The position numbers were made by a program, and so were the translations under genes. DNA of 63,615 bases from Oscillospiraceae bacterium (GTDB taxonomy: Bacteria; Bacillota; Clostridia; Oscillospirales; CAG-272): the NCBI GenBank assembly GCA_015064585.1, contig SVRY01000012.1, positions 1-63,615 of the forward strand, read 5' to 3'. The notes under the pieces are model-generated. The model was given only the letters and a program-made list of their open reading frames with translations, had not been told where the DNA came from and searched no databases. Shown one piece after another: positions 36,433-44,734 of this stretch. Within the stretch, counting starts at the first letter, position 1, and each line of letters begins with the position of its first letter.

Positions 36433-36526
36433 TGAAACATCTCCATAAAACCGTATATTGGAGTATTGTATCATATTCATGCTTTTCATGCAATATATTT
36501 TTCGAAAAATATAAAAATTTACAAAT

Positions 36527-36573
36527 AAAAAAGTTACTGAACCAAAATTATACATGGATACAGCAACTTTTTT
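36527..36573 (-). terminator. Terminator of SRP RNA-dnaX-ybaB-recR-apt transcript
   Basis: AAAAAAGTT (36527-36535) pairs with AACTTTTTT (36565-36573), extended by CTG/CAG across a small mismatch; 4 bp past the apt stop. Confidence 0.7.
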
Positions 36574-36576
36574 ATA

Positions 36577-37134
36577 TTACATTATTTCGGTTCCATCTGC
36601 ATTGAAAAGCGGCAGCTTTTGCAGATAGATAATATCGTTTCTTTCTGCGGCATCTCCTTCTGCCAGAACAGCCATCTTTCCGACGATCACGCCGCCCACC
36701 TGATCCACCAGTGTTTCCAGCGCACGCAGAGATTCACCTGTGGAAATGACATCATCCACAATCAAAATTCGTTTCCCGTTCATCTTTTCTGCATCCGCTT
36801 TGTCCAAATACAGTTTTTGTTCCTTGTCGGTAGTGATCGAACGAACACTCACCTCAAAAACCCCTGTCATATACAGTTTGGGATATTTCCTCGCAATCAT
36901 GTAGCAAGCATCGCCATTCATTCGTGCCATTTCATTGGCAAGCGTAATGCCTTTTGCCTCTGCTGTCAGAATATAATCATACTCCGGCGCTTTGGCAAGT
37001 AGCTGCTTGGCACATTCTTCGCTCAAAGGCGCATCTCCCAGCAAAACAAAACCCGCAATGTACAGATTTTCTGTAACGGGACAAATCGGAAGATCCTTTT
37101 CGATATTTCCAAATTTCATTCTATAGTACTTCAT
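36577..37134 (-). CDS. Adenine/xanthine-type phosphoribosyltransferase
   Basis: 185 residues. The PRPP-binding motif is RILIVDDVISTGESLRAL, and the region around DYILTAEAKGITLANEMAR is the conserved type I PRTase segment of the adenine/xanthine group. It salvages a purine base to its nucleotide using PRPP; adenine is the likely substrate, but xanthine cannot be excluded by sequence. GGGGA lies before ATG 37134. It ends the dnaX-ybaB-recR operon, spaced 12 bp from recR. Confidence 0.9.
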   Translation of the reverse strand: MKYYRMKFGNIEKDLPICPVTENLYIAGFVLLGDAPLSEECAKQLLAKAPEYDYILTAEAKGITLANEMARMNGDACYMIARKYPKLYMTGVFEVSVRSITTDKEQKLYLDKADAEKMNGKRILIVDDVISTGESLRALETLVDQVGGVIVGKMAVLAEGDAAERNDIIYLQKLPLFNADGTEIM

Positions 37135-37146
37135 AAAACTATCCCC

Positions 37147-37746
37147 TTATATTTCTCTGCGTCCTTCAATAGCACGTCCAAGGGTGACCTCATCTGCATA
37201 CTCCAGATCAGCACCCACAGGAATACCGTAAGCCAGCCTCGTCACCTTGGCGCCCATAGGCTTTAAAAGTTTCGTTAAGTACATGGCGGTCGTTTCGCCC
37301 TCAACCGTTGAATTGGTGGCAACAATAACCTCGCATTCGCCTTTTTCCAACTGTTCATTGACGCGGTCAACCAGTTCACTGATTCTTAGTTGCTCCGGTC
37401 CTACGCCGTCCATGGGGGAAATGACCCCTTCCAGCACATGATAACGTCCTTTGAAACCGGAAACGCGTTCCATTGCCATCACAGCACGCGCGTCTTCCAC
37501 AACGCAGAGCTGCGCATCACTGCGCGTCTGATCTGCGCATACAGTACAAAGAGTACCTTCGCATAGATTAAAGCATCGGTCACAACTGCGAATATTGCGT
37601 CTGGCATTTTCAATAGCGGAAACAAAAGCTTCCGCTTCCGAATCCTTCAGTTCCAAAAGAGCCATCGCATATTTCAAAGCGGTTTTGGCACCGACTCCCG
37701 GCAATTTGCGCAATTGCTCCGATAGAATCTCCAGTGAGAGTAACAT
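37147..37746 (-). CDS. recR: Recombination protein RecR
   Basis: 199 residues, normal length. N-terminal HhH (LPGVGAKTALKYA), a four-Cys zinc finger CDRCFNLCEGTLCTVC, a Toprim domain (LCVVEDARAVMAME) and a Walker-like C-terminal part (ITRLAYGIPVGADLEYADEVTL, with the variant VTRLAYG here). With RecO and RecF it loads RecA at single-strand gaps. Starts 3 bp after ybaB, as in the classic dnaX-ybaB-recR cluster. Confidence 0.97.
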   Translation of the reverse strand: MLLSLEILSEQLRKLPGVGAKTALKYAMALLELKDSEAEAFVSAIENARRNIRSCDRCFNLCEGTLCTVCADQTRSDAQLCVVEDARAVMAMERVSGFKGRYHVLEGVISPMDGVGPEQLRISELVDRVNEQLEKGECEVIVATNSTVEGETTAMYLTKLLKPMGAKVTRLAYGIPVGADLEYADEVTLGRAIEGRREI

Positions 37747-37749
37747 GAA

Positions 37750-38097
37750 TTACATCAACCCCGGCACATTCAATCCGCCTGTCACTTTGGACATTGCTTC
37801 GGAATTTGTGGTCTCCACCTTATTGATTGCTTCATTGAAAGCCGCAGTCAAAATATCGGTCAAGGTCTCAATATCATCGGGATCCACAATCTCGGGACTG
37901 ATCTCTAATCCGAGCACTTGCTTTTTGCCGTTGATCTTCAGCGTAACAGCGCCGCCACCCGCCTTGATCTCATATTCTCTCTGGTCCAGTTCAGCCTGCA
38001 GCTGCTCTGCCTGTTCCTGCATTTTTTGAGCCTGACGGATCATTGCCTGCATATTCTGCGGTCCGCCGCCGTATCCCTGTGGTAATCTTGCTTTCAT
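37750..38097 (-). CDS. ybaB: YbaB/EbfC nucleoid-associated protein
   Basis: 115 residues. MQAMIRQAQKMQEQAEQLQAEL at the N-terminus and VTLKINGKKQVLGLEISPEIVDPDD in the middle are typical of the EbfC/YbaB dimer that binds DNA. Between dnaX and recR, as in most bacteria. AGGAG lies before the ATG. Confidence 0.96.
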   Translation of the reverse strand: MKARLPQGYGGGPQNMQAMIRQAQKMQEQAEQLQAELDQREYEIKAGGGAVTLKINGKKQVLGLEISPEIVDPDDIETLTDILTAAFNEAINKVETTNSEAMSKVTGGLNVPGLM

Positions 38098-38128
38098 ACT
38101 TTATACTCCTATTATAGTTTATCTTATA

Positions 38129-39685
38129 TCACGTATCGGAAAGCTCCGATAAATCGTTTCTTATTTCAGCTTTGTTTTCTGTCAATTCAAAAATCACCTT
38201 GGCATCTACACCTTCCAGATTGCCAACGATCACTTTCAGTATATCCGCCGCACCGCGGTTTTCCAACATTTTTAAATGAAAACTGTTTTTTAAACGGATA
38301 ATGACATTCTCTCCGTCAAAATATCCCTGTGCGTCCGTCAAAAATGCAGCACAGGTAGGTTCGCTTTTTTCAAATGTCTTCACAATCTCGGGATAACGCT
38401 TCAATGCTTTCAGTACCTTTTTATCTCCGGAAACAACGCCTGTTTTTGGTGCAGGTGTCGATTCCGACAGTTCATTTACTGTAACAATCTTTTCAGGGAC
38501 AGAACGCTTAACCGGAACAGTACCGCCAACCAGTGCATCCTCCAGTACGGAAATACGCTGTAATAATGCTTCAGTGGTGGTATCCAGCGTTTTTTCTACC
38601 AAACGAAGCAGTGCCATTTCAGCCCCCAGCCGTTTGGCACTTCCCCTGCTGATCACAGAAACAAAAGCGTCCTCTAAAATACGGCAGTGATAAATCAGTG
38701 TTTCATAGCGAAAACCGTTAGAAAGCTCTTCCAGCTCCTCAAGTTCATTTTCAGTCACATCCAAAATATCGGTTCTGAAACGATCGCGCGGCATATTCTT
38801 TGTCGCCTTAAAGGCAAGCATGTCCCGATAATATTTTTGCAAATCAATCCAAAATGCGGAAAGATCCAGCGAGGAAGCATAAATTTCTGCAATTACGCCA
38901 AACAAAGTGGCGCAATCCCCTGCTAAAACAGCACGAATCGTTTTGGTAACGGTTTGATTGCCGGCGTTACCCGATACATCAGCTACACGCTCCACCGTAA
39001 CCGGCGCTTCTCCGGAAGAGCAAAGCTCCAGCAAGCTGATTGCATCACGCATGCCGCCCTCAGATAATCTTGCAATCATATACGCTGCATCTGCGGCAAG
39101 AGAAATTCCTTCATTTTGCGCGATATATTCCAATCTTTTTGCAATCACATCACTCTGAATCCTGCGAAAGTCAAATCTTTGGCAACGGGATAGAATGGTT
39201 GCGGGAATCTTTTGCATTTCAGTGGTTGCCAAAATGAACATTACCCCCGCAGGCGGCTCTTCCAATGTCTTCAAAAGCGCATTAAAAGCCGAATCTGTCA
39301 GCATGTGTACCTCGTCAATGATGTACACTCTGCCCGAGAGCTGCGCAGGTGCATAGCGGACTTCCTCGCGAATATCGCGTATATAGTCAACGCCCGTATT
39401 GCTGGCAGCATCCATTTCCAGAATATCGGTTGTTCCCTCTTCTACCGCGCGGCAAGCATCGCACTTTCCGCAGGGATCTCCGTTTATAGGAGATAAACAG
39501 TTAACTGCTTTTGCCAGAATCTTAGCGCAGGTGGTCTTACCGGTACCACGGGAACCGCAAAACAAATAAGCATGGCAAGTCTTGCGCGAAGCAACTTCAT
39601 ACCGAAGCACCTCGGTGATATGTTTTTGCCCAACGACCTCTTCAAAAGTTGAGGGGCGATACTTACGATACAGTGCTTGATGCAT
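38129..39685 (-). CDS. dnaX: DNA polymerase III gamma/tau subunit
   Basis: 518 residues. Clamp-loader ATPase: Walker A GSRGTGKTT, zinc-binding cysteines in CLSPINGDPCGKCDAC, DEVHMLT Walker B-type motif, and SRC motif LSRCQRFDFRR. Domain III follows; the C-terminal region of about 140 residues is shorter than the tau tail of E. coli. GGGAGGTG precedes ATG 39685. First gene after the SRP RNA, an arrangement known in Firmicutes. Confidence 0.97.
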   Translation of the reverse strand: MHQALYRKYRPSTFEEVVGQKHITEVLRYEVASRKTCHAYLFCGSRGTGKTTCAKILAKAVNCLSPINGDPCGKCDACRAVEEGTTDILEMDAASNTGVDYIRDIREEVRYAPAQLSGRVYIIDEVHMLTDSAFNALLKTLEEPPAGVMFILATTEMQKIPATILSRCQRFDFRRIQSDVIAKRLEYIAQNEGISLAADAAYMIARLSEGGMRDAISLLELCSSGEAPVTVERVADVSGNAGNQTVTKTIRAVLAGDCATLFGVIAEIYASSLDLSAFWIDLQKYYRDMLAFKATKNMPRDRFRTDILDVTENELEELEELSNGFRYETLIYHCRILEDAFVSVISRGSAKRLGAEMALLRLVEKTLDTTTEALLQRISVLEDALVGGTVPVKRSVPEKIVTVNELSESTPAPKTGVVSGDKKVLKALKRYPEIVKTFEKSEPTCAAFLTDAQGYFDGENVIIRLKNSFHLKMLENRGAADILKVIVGNLEGVDAKVIFELTENKAEIRNDLSELSDT

Positions 39686-39702
39686 CCAAACACCTCCCTA
39701 AA

Positions 39703-40016
39703 AAATACAGCAGGAGACAAAAGAAGACCATACACCTTAACTTCGAACATGAACTCCTACGCGGATGCGACCGATATACTCCGGCAAGGCAACTTCACGG
39801 CACATGAACTAAACTGCTTAATGCTGCTTGGTTCCCCACCTGACATGGTTCACAGCCGCTCATTGCGTGAAACCCGACCCTCAACGTATATCAAAATCGG
39901 TACAGACCGTACGAATCCAGCCCTCGGAAAAGGAAACCACCCCTGCTTTAGCGGATTGCAGGTACAGGGCACCGCTGACTCCCCGGCCGGTATGGTCTTT
40001 TTTCATTTCCTGCTTT
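39703..40016 (-). ncRNA. ffs: SRP RNA, long Bacillus-type with Alu and S domains
   Basis: Minus-strand sequence carries the Alu signature (GCAATCCGCTAAAGCAGGGG, 39938-39957 approximately), and the S domain with GTCAGGTGGGGAACCAAGCA and ATGTGCCGTGAAGTTGCC. The GGAA tetraloop closes a short UGG/CCA helix (domain IV) near 39830-39850. The ends pair: AAGACCATAC near 39990-40000 with GTATGGTCTT near 39724-39735, and AGCAGGA with TCCTGCT at the very ends, followed by a T run at about 39700-39706 that serves as terminator. The RNA is part of the signal recognition particle with Ffh. Length is about 310 nt, somewhat longer than the ~270 nt B. subtilis scRNA. The ends are estimates. Confidence 0.9.
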
Positions 40017-40059
40017 TTGTAGAAAGGAAAATCGACATAGCCTTCTTCGCTATGAAGGC

Positions 40060-40088
40060 AGTATACCATAATTCAAAGACTTTTGCAA
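40060..40088 (-). promoter_or_regulatory. Promoter of the SRP RNA
   Basis: Minus-strand TTGCAA (40083-40088), 17 bp, TATACT (40060-40065). A transcription start near 40053 would give a short 5' extension (with a GCCTTC/GAAGGC hairpin) that is presumably processed off. Confidence 0.7.
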
Positions 40089-40149
40089 TACATATTAAAA
40101 GAATTTTCAAAAAACTTTTTTCCATGCAGAAAAAAAGAAGGAAAACCGC

Positions 40150-40178
40150 TTGCAAGTATAATGAAATTGTGATAGAAT
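40150..40178 (+). promoter_or_regulatory. Promoter of the DivIVA-like gene
   Basis: TTGCAA (40150-40155), 17 bp, TAGAAT (40173-40178); 68 bp before the start codon. Confidence 0.65.
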
Positions 40179-40245
40179 AAAAAGGTATCGACAAAAAATG
40201 AGCAGAAATATAATTCTGCAGTCATAAAATGGGAGTAGAATAGTC

Positions 40246-41436
40246 ATGGCAGAAAATAACAATTTTCGTATTGCGGTAAGAGGATATAATAAAGAAGATG
40301 TCAACCGCTTCATTTTAGAAAGCGACCGTTTGCATAGAGAAGCCGAAGCAGAATTGCAAGAAAAAATCCAATTATTATCCGAAGAGCGTGACATACTGCG
40401 CGAAGAAATTGCAACTGTCAACAATTCTTTGGCACTGGCAAACCAAAATACGGAAGAAAAAATCAATCAGTTGGTCACTGCGGACGAAAAGATCGCCGAA
40501 TTGGAAACCAAACTCAATGTGAGCGAAAACACGCTTCTTTGCACCAAACAAGAAGCGCAGAAAAACATTTCCGAACTGGAAGATCTAGTATCCGAAACAG
40601 AAAAATCACTGAGTAATATCAAGCATGAGTTGGCAAAAAAACAGGATGAACTGACTTCGGCCCTTGCTGAAATCGTGCGCCTGAAATCGGAAAATGAAGT
40701 ACTTTCCGGCAAACTCACCGAACAAACAAAGCAAAACGAGAGTCTGAAAGAAGCCAATTCGGCTCAGCTTGCCGCAAACTCTGCCCAAATAGATGCGTAT
40801 AACGCTCTGCAAGCGGAGTATAATAAACTATCCTGCGAAAATGAAACCCTGCATAACGAAAATCATTCCTTATCGAACAAAATTACAGATTTGGACAACG
40901 AATTAACAAAACTCCTGAATGCGCCCAAAGCGCCCGAAGAACCCACCGAGTACGGAGAACTGCTCATTGAACTGGAAGCGCTCAAATCAGAGCTTGTCAA
41001 CACACAGCTGGAAAACGAATCTCTGCGTACACGTGTAGCCGCTATCCCCATGCCCGGAATGAACGACGACCACATGCAAACACGTCTCGGCGAGGTAATC
41101 CTGCAAGCCAATCGTACTGCAGAACAGATCATCAAAGAAGCCAACAGCACTGCCAGACTGATTAAAATGGGCGCTGTGGAAGAAGCCACCGTAATTAAAA
41201 AGAATTTTGAAGAAAAAATGGAGCAGCGTGCTGAGCGTGCAGGGCGCATGCTTTCGGAGCTTTCCGATAAGTATTTTAAGCTTTATGAAAGCACCAAAGA
41301 TGAGCTTGCCAAAGAAGTTGCTGCACTGATTCAAGAAAAACAACTTGCGCTGAAAGAACAGGCAGATGCCATGAAGAAAGAAACTGAAGACGGACTTTTG
41401 CTTACCGACGCGCAAGCCGCCGCACTGTTAAACTGA
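40246..41436 (+). CDS. DivIVA-like coiled-coil protein
   Basis: 396 residues. The N-terminus FRIAVRGYNKEDVNRFI matches the DivIVA membrane-binding domain pattern (GY-x-x-x-(E/D)-V-(N/D)-x-F). The rest is almost entirely coiled coil (about 25-250), with a further helical region around 270-390. DivIVA-family proteins organise cell poles, septa or the envelope. GGGAG lies 11 bases before ATG 40246. It forms an apparent pair with the XRE-TPR regulator starting 14 bp downstream. Confidence 0.8.
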   Translation: MAENNNFRIAVRGYNKEDVNRFILESDRLHREAEAELQEKIQLLSEERDILREEIATVNNSLALANQNTEEKINQLVTADEKIAELETKLNVSENTLLCTKQEAQKNISELEDLVSETEKSLSNIKHELAKKQDELTSALAEIVRLKSENEVLSGKLTEQTKQNESLKEANSAQLAANSAQIDAYNALQAEYNKLSCENETLHNENHSLSNKITDLDNELTKLLNAPKAPEEPTEYGELLIELEALKSELVNTQLENESLRTRVAAIPMPGMNDDHMQTRLGEVILQANRTAEQIIKEANSTARLIKMGAVEEATVIKKNFEEKMEQRAERAGRMLSELSDKYFKLYESTKDELAKEVAALIQEKQLALKEQADAMKKETEDGLLLTDAQAAALLN

Positions 41437-41449
41437 GGAGTAGCACAAC

Positions 41450-42328
41450 GTGACCATTGGGGAAAAACTAAAAAAACTACGCCAGATACGCGGACTAACA
41501 CAGAATGACTTAGCCGGTGAAAATACTTCCCGCAACATGATCTGCCAGATCGAACGCGGTTCCGGTAATCCTTCTTTACAAACACTCAAGCACTTATCAA
41601 AAGTTTTGGCAGTAGACCCCGGTTATTTTCTTACCGAGGAGGATAACCTCAACCAATATCTTATTTCTGCCTGTCTTCCGCAAATTCAAAACGCATTAAA
41701 AGAATGCCGCTACCGTGACTGCATCCGCCTGTGTGATTCATTTACAGAAGAAAAAAATAATGAGATCATGTGTATTTTGGCATTGTGTTACTGTCACTGC
41801 GGAGAGGAAAACTACGAAACCGGCTATCTGGAAAGCGCAAAATCTGATTTTTACCTGGCACGCCAATATGCGGAATCATCTCAGTATTCCATGCATATCA
41901 AACCCAGAATCGAATTCTTTATAACTGCGCTGGAAGATCCTTCTCAAATCATAAATAACCACCGAAACCGTCTTCCCGAGTCCTTTCGACATGTATATGA
42001 AACTGTACTTTACCGTCAAATACTTGACTTGATTTCACTTGGAAATATAGAAAACGCTGCCATTGTTTACGATTCTCTTTCACTGGAAAGTACGCACTAC
42101 AGAAGACATATCAACGCAAGGCTTTCCATAGCACGCTGTAATTATGATCGTGCCAAAAACCTATTGCAAGAGATCATCCGCGATCGGGATAAAGGCAACA
42201 TCCATGTCCCTTTTTTGATACAGATCTACAAAGACATGGAGCTTTGTTGTAAATCTACGCAGGATTATGAAGGCGCATACCGATGCGCCAAGCAACTCAT
42301 TGCTTTCACCGAAAGTTCCCATCATTAA
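41450..42328 (+). CDS. XRE-family regulator with TPR-like C-terminus
   Basis: 292 residues. Start GTG 41450, set by GAGGAG nine bases before. Residues 1-65 are a Cro/C1 helix-turn-helix (GLTQNDLAGENTSRNMICQIERGSGNPSLQTLKHLS), followed by helical repeats resembling TPRs. It belongs to the group of peptide-sensing type regulators with TPRs. Co-transcribed with the DivIVA-like gene, which suggests a role in cell envelope or growth-phase control; this is inference. Confidence 0.9.
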   Translation: MTIGEKLKKLRQIRGLTQNDLAGENTSRNMICQIERGSGNPSLQTLKHLSKVLAVDPGYFLTEEDNLNQYLISACLPQIQNALKECRYRDCIRLCDSFTEEKNNEIMCILALCYCHCGEENYETGYLESAKSDFYLARQYAESSQYSMHIKPRIEFFITALEDPSQIINNHRNRLPESFRHVYETVLYRQILDLISLGNIENAAIVYDSLSLESTHYRRHINARLSIARCNYDRAKNLLQEIIRDRDKGNIHVPFLIQIYKDMELCCKSTQDYEGAYRCAKQLIAFTESSHH

Positions 42329-42333
42329 TGGAC

Positions 42334-42372
42334 ATGAACAGAAGCAGTTGTGGTTCTGTTCATTTTCTTTTT
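42334..42372 (+). terminator. Terminator after the XRE-TPR gene
   Basis: ATGAACAGAA (42334-42343) pairs with TTCTGTTCAT (42354-42363), then TTTCTTTTT. Confidence 0.85.
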
Positions 42373-42393
42373 ACAATTAAATTTTAAAAGTTA

Positions 42394-42422
42394 TTGAATT
42401 TTATAAAATACCATGCTAGAAT
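42394..42422 (+). promoter_or_regulatory. Promoter of the CDP-alcohol phosphatidyltransferase gene
   Basis: TTGAAT (42394-42399), 17 bp, TAGAAT (42417-42422). Confidence 0.6.
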
Positions 42423-42473
42423 ATAGAAGATACAATCATTCATTGATGTAACCCAAAGGAAGTGAATTTTCAA

Positions 42474-43052
42474 ATGCGTTCTCAACAGCGCAATATTACG
42501 ATTTTAAGTCATTTACCCAATATCATTACCTCGCTGCGTTTGGTAGGAGCCATAGGTATGCTGTTCACAAAACCCTTTTCCGTTTGGTTTTTTGTTCTGT
42601 ATGCGTTCTGCGGCATCAGCGATCTGGCTGACGGTTGGATTGCACGCATGACCCATACTGAAAGCGAATTCGGCGCCAAACTGGATAGCGTTGCCGACCT
42701 TTCTTTCAATGCAGTAATGGTTATCAAAACCTTCCCCACCCTATGGGAAGAATTGCCGATCGGCATATGGATCGTTGTTGCATCCACCATTGCGCTGCGT
42801 ATTATATCCTACTCCCTTTTCGCACTGAAACACCGCAGTTTTGCTTCGCTGCACACCTACATGAATAAACTGACGGGATTCGCTGTATTTACCATCCCTT
42901 TCTATATCAAACTGTCTTGTTCAACGATTTTTGCCACAATAGGCTGTACCATTGCAGCGCTTGCAACCGTTGAGGAACTGCTGATCCACCTTATCTGCAA
43001 GGAACCTGTCAAAACCATTTTGGCTTACAAAAAACAGCCTGCAAAAGAATAG
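42474..43052 (+). CDS. CDP-alcohol phosphatidyltransferase
   Basis: 192 residues from ATG 42474 (GGAAGTG nine bases before). The diagnostic motif D-G-x2-A-R-x8-G-x3-D-x3-D is intact in SDLADGWIARMTHTESEFGAKLDSVAD at about residues 46-70. About five membrane helices. It transfers a phosphatidyl group from CDP-diacylglycerol to an alcohol acceptor in membrane lipid synthesis; phosphatidylglycerophosphate or cardiolipin-like synthesis is most likely, but the acceptor cannot be fixed from the sequence. Confidence 0.92.
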   Translation: MRSQQRNITILSHLPNIITSLRLVGAIGMLFTKPFSVWFFVLYAFCGISDLADGWIARMTHTESEFGAKLDSVADLSFNAVMVIKTFPTLWEELPIGIWIVVASTIALRIISYSLFALKHRSFASLHTYMNKLTGFAVFTIPFYIKLSCSTIFATIGCTIAALATVEELLIHLICKEPVKTILAYKKQPAKE

Positions 43053-43075
43053 AGCATATTCATCATAAAAATATA

Positions 43076-43121
43076 AAAAGAACGTCTGCATTTTTCTGAA
43101 CAAAAATGCAGACGTTCTTTT
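43076..43121. terminator. Bidirectional terminator after the phosphatidyltransferase gene
   Basis: A perfect 20-bp stem, AAAAGAACGTCTGCATTTTT (43076-43095) and its complement (43102-43121), with a six-base loop; among the strongest in the window. Confidence 0.92.
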
Positions 43122-43168
43122 GTATATGTTCCGAGCAAAAAAAATTCACATTTTATTCAAAATTTCTC

Positions 43169-43197
43169 TTGCTAAAATCCGACATATATAGTATAAT
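43169..43197 (+). promoter_or_regulatory. Promoter of the decarboxylase/Na+-pump operon
   Basis: TTGCTA (43169-43174), 17 bp, TATAAT (43192-43197). The predicted leader is about 95 bases and contains two hairpins (43213-43283). Confidence 0.75.
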
Positions 43198-43212
43198 ACC
43201 TTTGTATGGGGT

Positions 43213-43283
43213 AGAATAATTTGTCACCCCTCGGGTGTATTCTGTCGGCAACCGGCTTACACTTGAAAATGTCTATGTTGCCG
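43213..43283 (+). promoter_or_regulatory. Structured 5' leader of the Na+-pump operon
   Basis: Hairpin 1: AGAATA (43213-43218) with TATTCT (43238-43243), enclosing a bulge and CACCC (43225-43229) / GGGTG (43233-43237). Hairpin 2: CGGCAAC (43246-43252) with GTTGCCG (43277-43283), closing a 24-base loop with an inner ACA/TGT. The GGAG of the first gene follows 43283 almost at once, so the second hairpin could affect access to it. No riboswitch class could be assigned by eye. Confidence 0.5.
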
Positions 43284-43298
43284 GGAACGGAGAACTGT

Positions 43299-44720
43299 AT
43301 GAACAAAATCAAGCAGGAAACCCTCAGCGAGTACGAAGCATTGCTCCAAAACAAGAGCACCGCTTATGATCGCCTGTGTCTTCTCTTCGATGAGGGAACT
43401 TTTGTAGAAACAGGCAGATTCGTAAAGAGTGCCACTACCGAATTTGATTATGCCCAAGGAAACGAATTCGAAGGGGTCATTACCGGTTACGGTGCTGTCG
43501 AAGGCCGTCTCGTATTCGCTTACGCTCAGGACTTTTCCAGAATGAAGGGGGCTATGAGCGAGGCTCACGCAAAGAAAATCACCGCTATCTATGAAACAGC
43601 ATTGAAAGCGGGTGCTCCCGTCATCGGAATTTTGGATTCCGCAGGAGCAAAAGTACTGGAAGGCGTAGGCGCTCTTTCCGGTTACGGTGCCGTTATGAAG
43701 GCTTCCGCCAAGGCATCCGGTATCATTCCTCAGATCGCAATCGTTGCAGGCAACTGCACCGGTTCCCTTGCTACCATCGCTTCCATGGCTGACATTGTGA
43801 TCGGCGCAGAAGAAAGCGGAAAGTATTTCGTGAACTCTCCCATCGCACTGAAAGCAAAGGGAATGGAAAATGCAGGCACCATCAAGACCGCCGCAGAAAA
43901 CGGCTCTATTGCTTTAACAGCCGCATGCCCTGCATGCGCCATTGCAGAAGCAAAGAAGATCATTTGTCTGCTTCCTTCCAACAATGTGGAAGGCACCGCT
44001 TATACCGAGACGGTTGACGATCCCGGCCGCGCCATCGCTTCCGATGTTGCCGCAGAACTGCTGGATAGTGCCAGCGCAATTGAACTTTCCTCTGCTTACG
44101 GAACCGACATTAAAACTGTTCTGGGTACTGTTGCAGGCATTACTGTAGGTGTGGTTTCTGCCACCGACAAGCTGACCCCCGCAGGTGCAAACAAGGCTGC
44201 TAAATTCATCTCCTTCTGCGACAGCTTCAGCATTCCGGTAGTAACTTTAGTTGACTGTGAAGGACTGGTTGTATGCCCCGAGGCAGAAAAAGCTCCCTTC
44301 TCTGCCGCTCTTGGCAGACTTGCCATGGCATATGCTTCTTCCACCAATGCGAAGGTTACCGTAATAACCGGCAAAGCTTACGGTCAGATATTCACACTGC
44401 TCGGTTCAAAAGCTTTGGGCGCAGATATCGCTTTGGCAACTGAAAAAGCAATCATCTCGGTTATGCCCACCGAAGCCGCTGTTGATTTTGTATACGGCGA
44501 ACAGATTCTTTCCGCTGAAGACCCCATTGCCGAAAAGAAGGCTGTTACCGAAGAATGGAACACCAAGATCGCATCCCCCGTTGCCGCCGCACGTAACGGT
44601 GACATCGACGATATCATTGCTACCGCTGATATCCGTTATCGCGTAGCTTCCGCTCTGGAAATGCTTTCTTCCAAAGCAACCGGTGAAATTTATAAAAAAC
44701 ATGGCAATCTGCCTCTGTGA
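43299..44720 (+). CDS. mmdA: Carboxyltransferase subunit of the acyl-CoA (methylmalonyl/propionyl-CoA) type (12S-like)
   Basis: 473 residues from ATG 43299 (CGGAGA nine bases before). Crotonase-like carboxyltransferase fold in two halves: the N half with EGVITGYGAVEGRLVFAYAQDF and oxyanion-type loops (DSAGAKVLEGVGALSGYG), and the C half (GITVGVVSATDKLTPAGANKAAKFISFCDSF). It belongs with MmdA, PccB and the 12S subunit of transcarboxylase, and moves CO2 between an acyl-CoA and biotin. It is somewhat short against the usual ~510-residue members. In this operon with the biotin carrier, OadB-like pump, and 5S-like subunit it would take CO2 from methylmalonyl-CoA or a similar CoA ester. Substrate specificity is inferred. 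Confidence 0.88.
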   Translation: MNKIKQETLSEYEALLQNKSTAYDRLCLLFDEGTFVETGRFVKSATTEFDYAQGNEFEGVITGYGAVEGRLVFAYAQDFSRMKGAMSEAHAKKITAIYETALKAGAPVIGILDSAGAKVLEGVGALSGYGAVMKASAKASGIIPQIAIVAGNCTGSLATIASMADIVIGAEESGKYFVNSPIALKAKGMENAGTIKTAAENGSIALTAACPACAIAEAKKIICLLPSNNVEGTAYTETVDDPGRAIASDVAAELLDSASAIELSSAYGTDIKTVLGTVAGITVGVVSATDKLTPAGANKAAKFISFCDSFSIPVVTLVDCEGLVVCPEAEKAPFSAALGRLAMAYASSTNAKVTVITGKAYGQIFTLLGSKALGADIALATEKAIISVMPTEAAVDFVYGEQILSAEDPIAEKKAVTEEWNTKIASPVAAARNGDIDDIIATADIRYRVASALEMLSSKATGEIYKKHGNLPL

Positions 44721-44734
44721 TACGAGGTGGAAAC

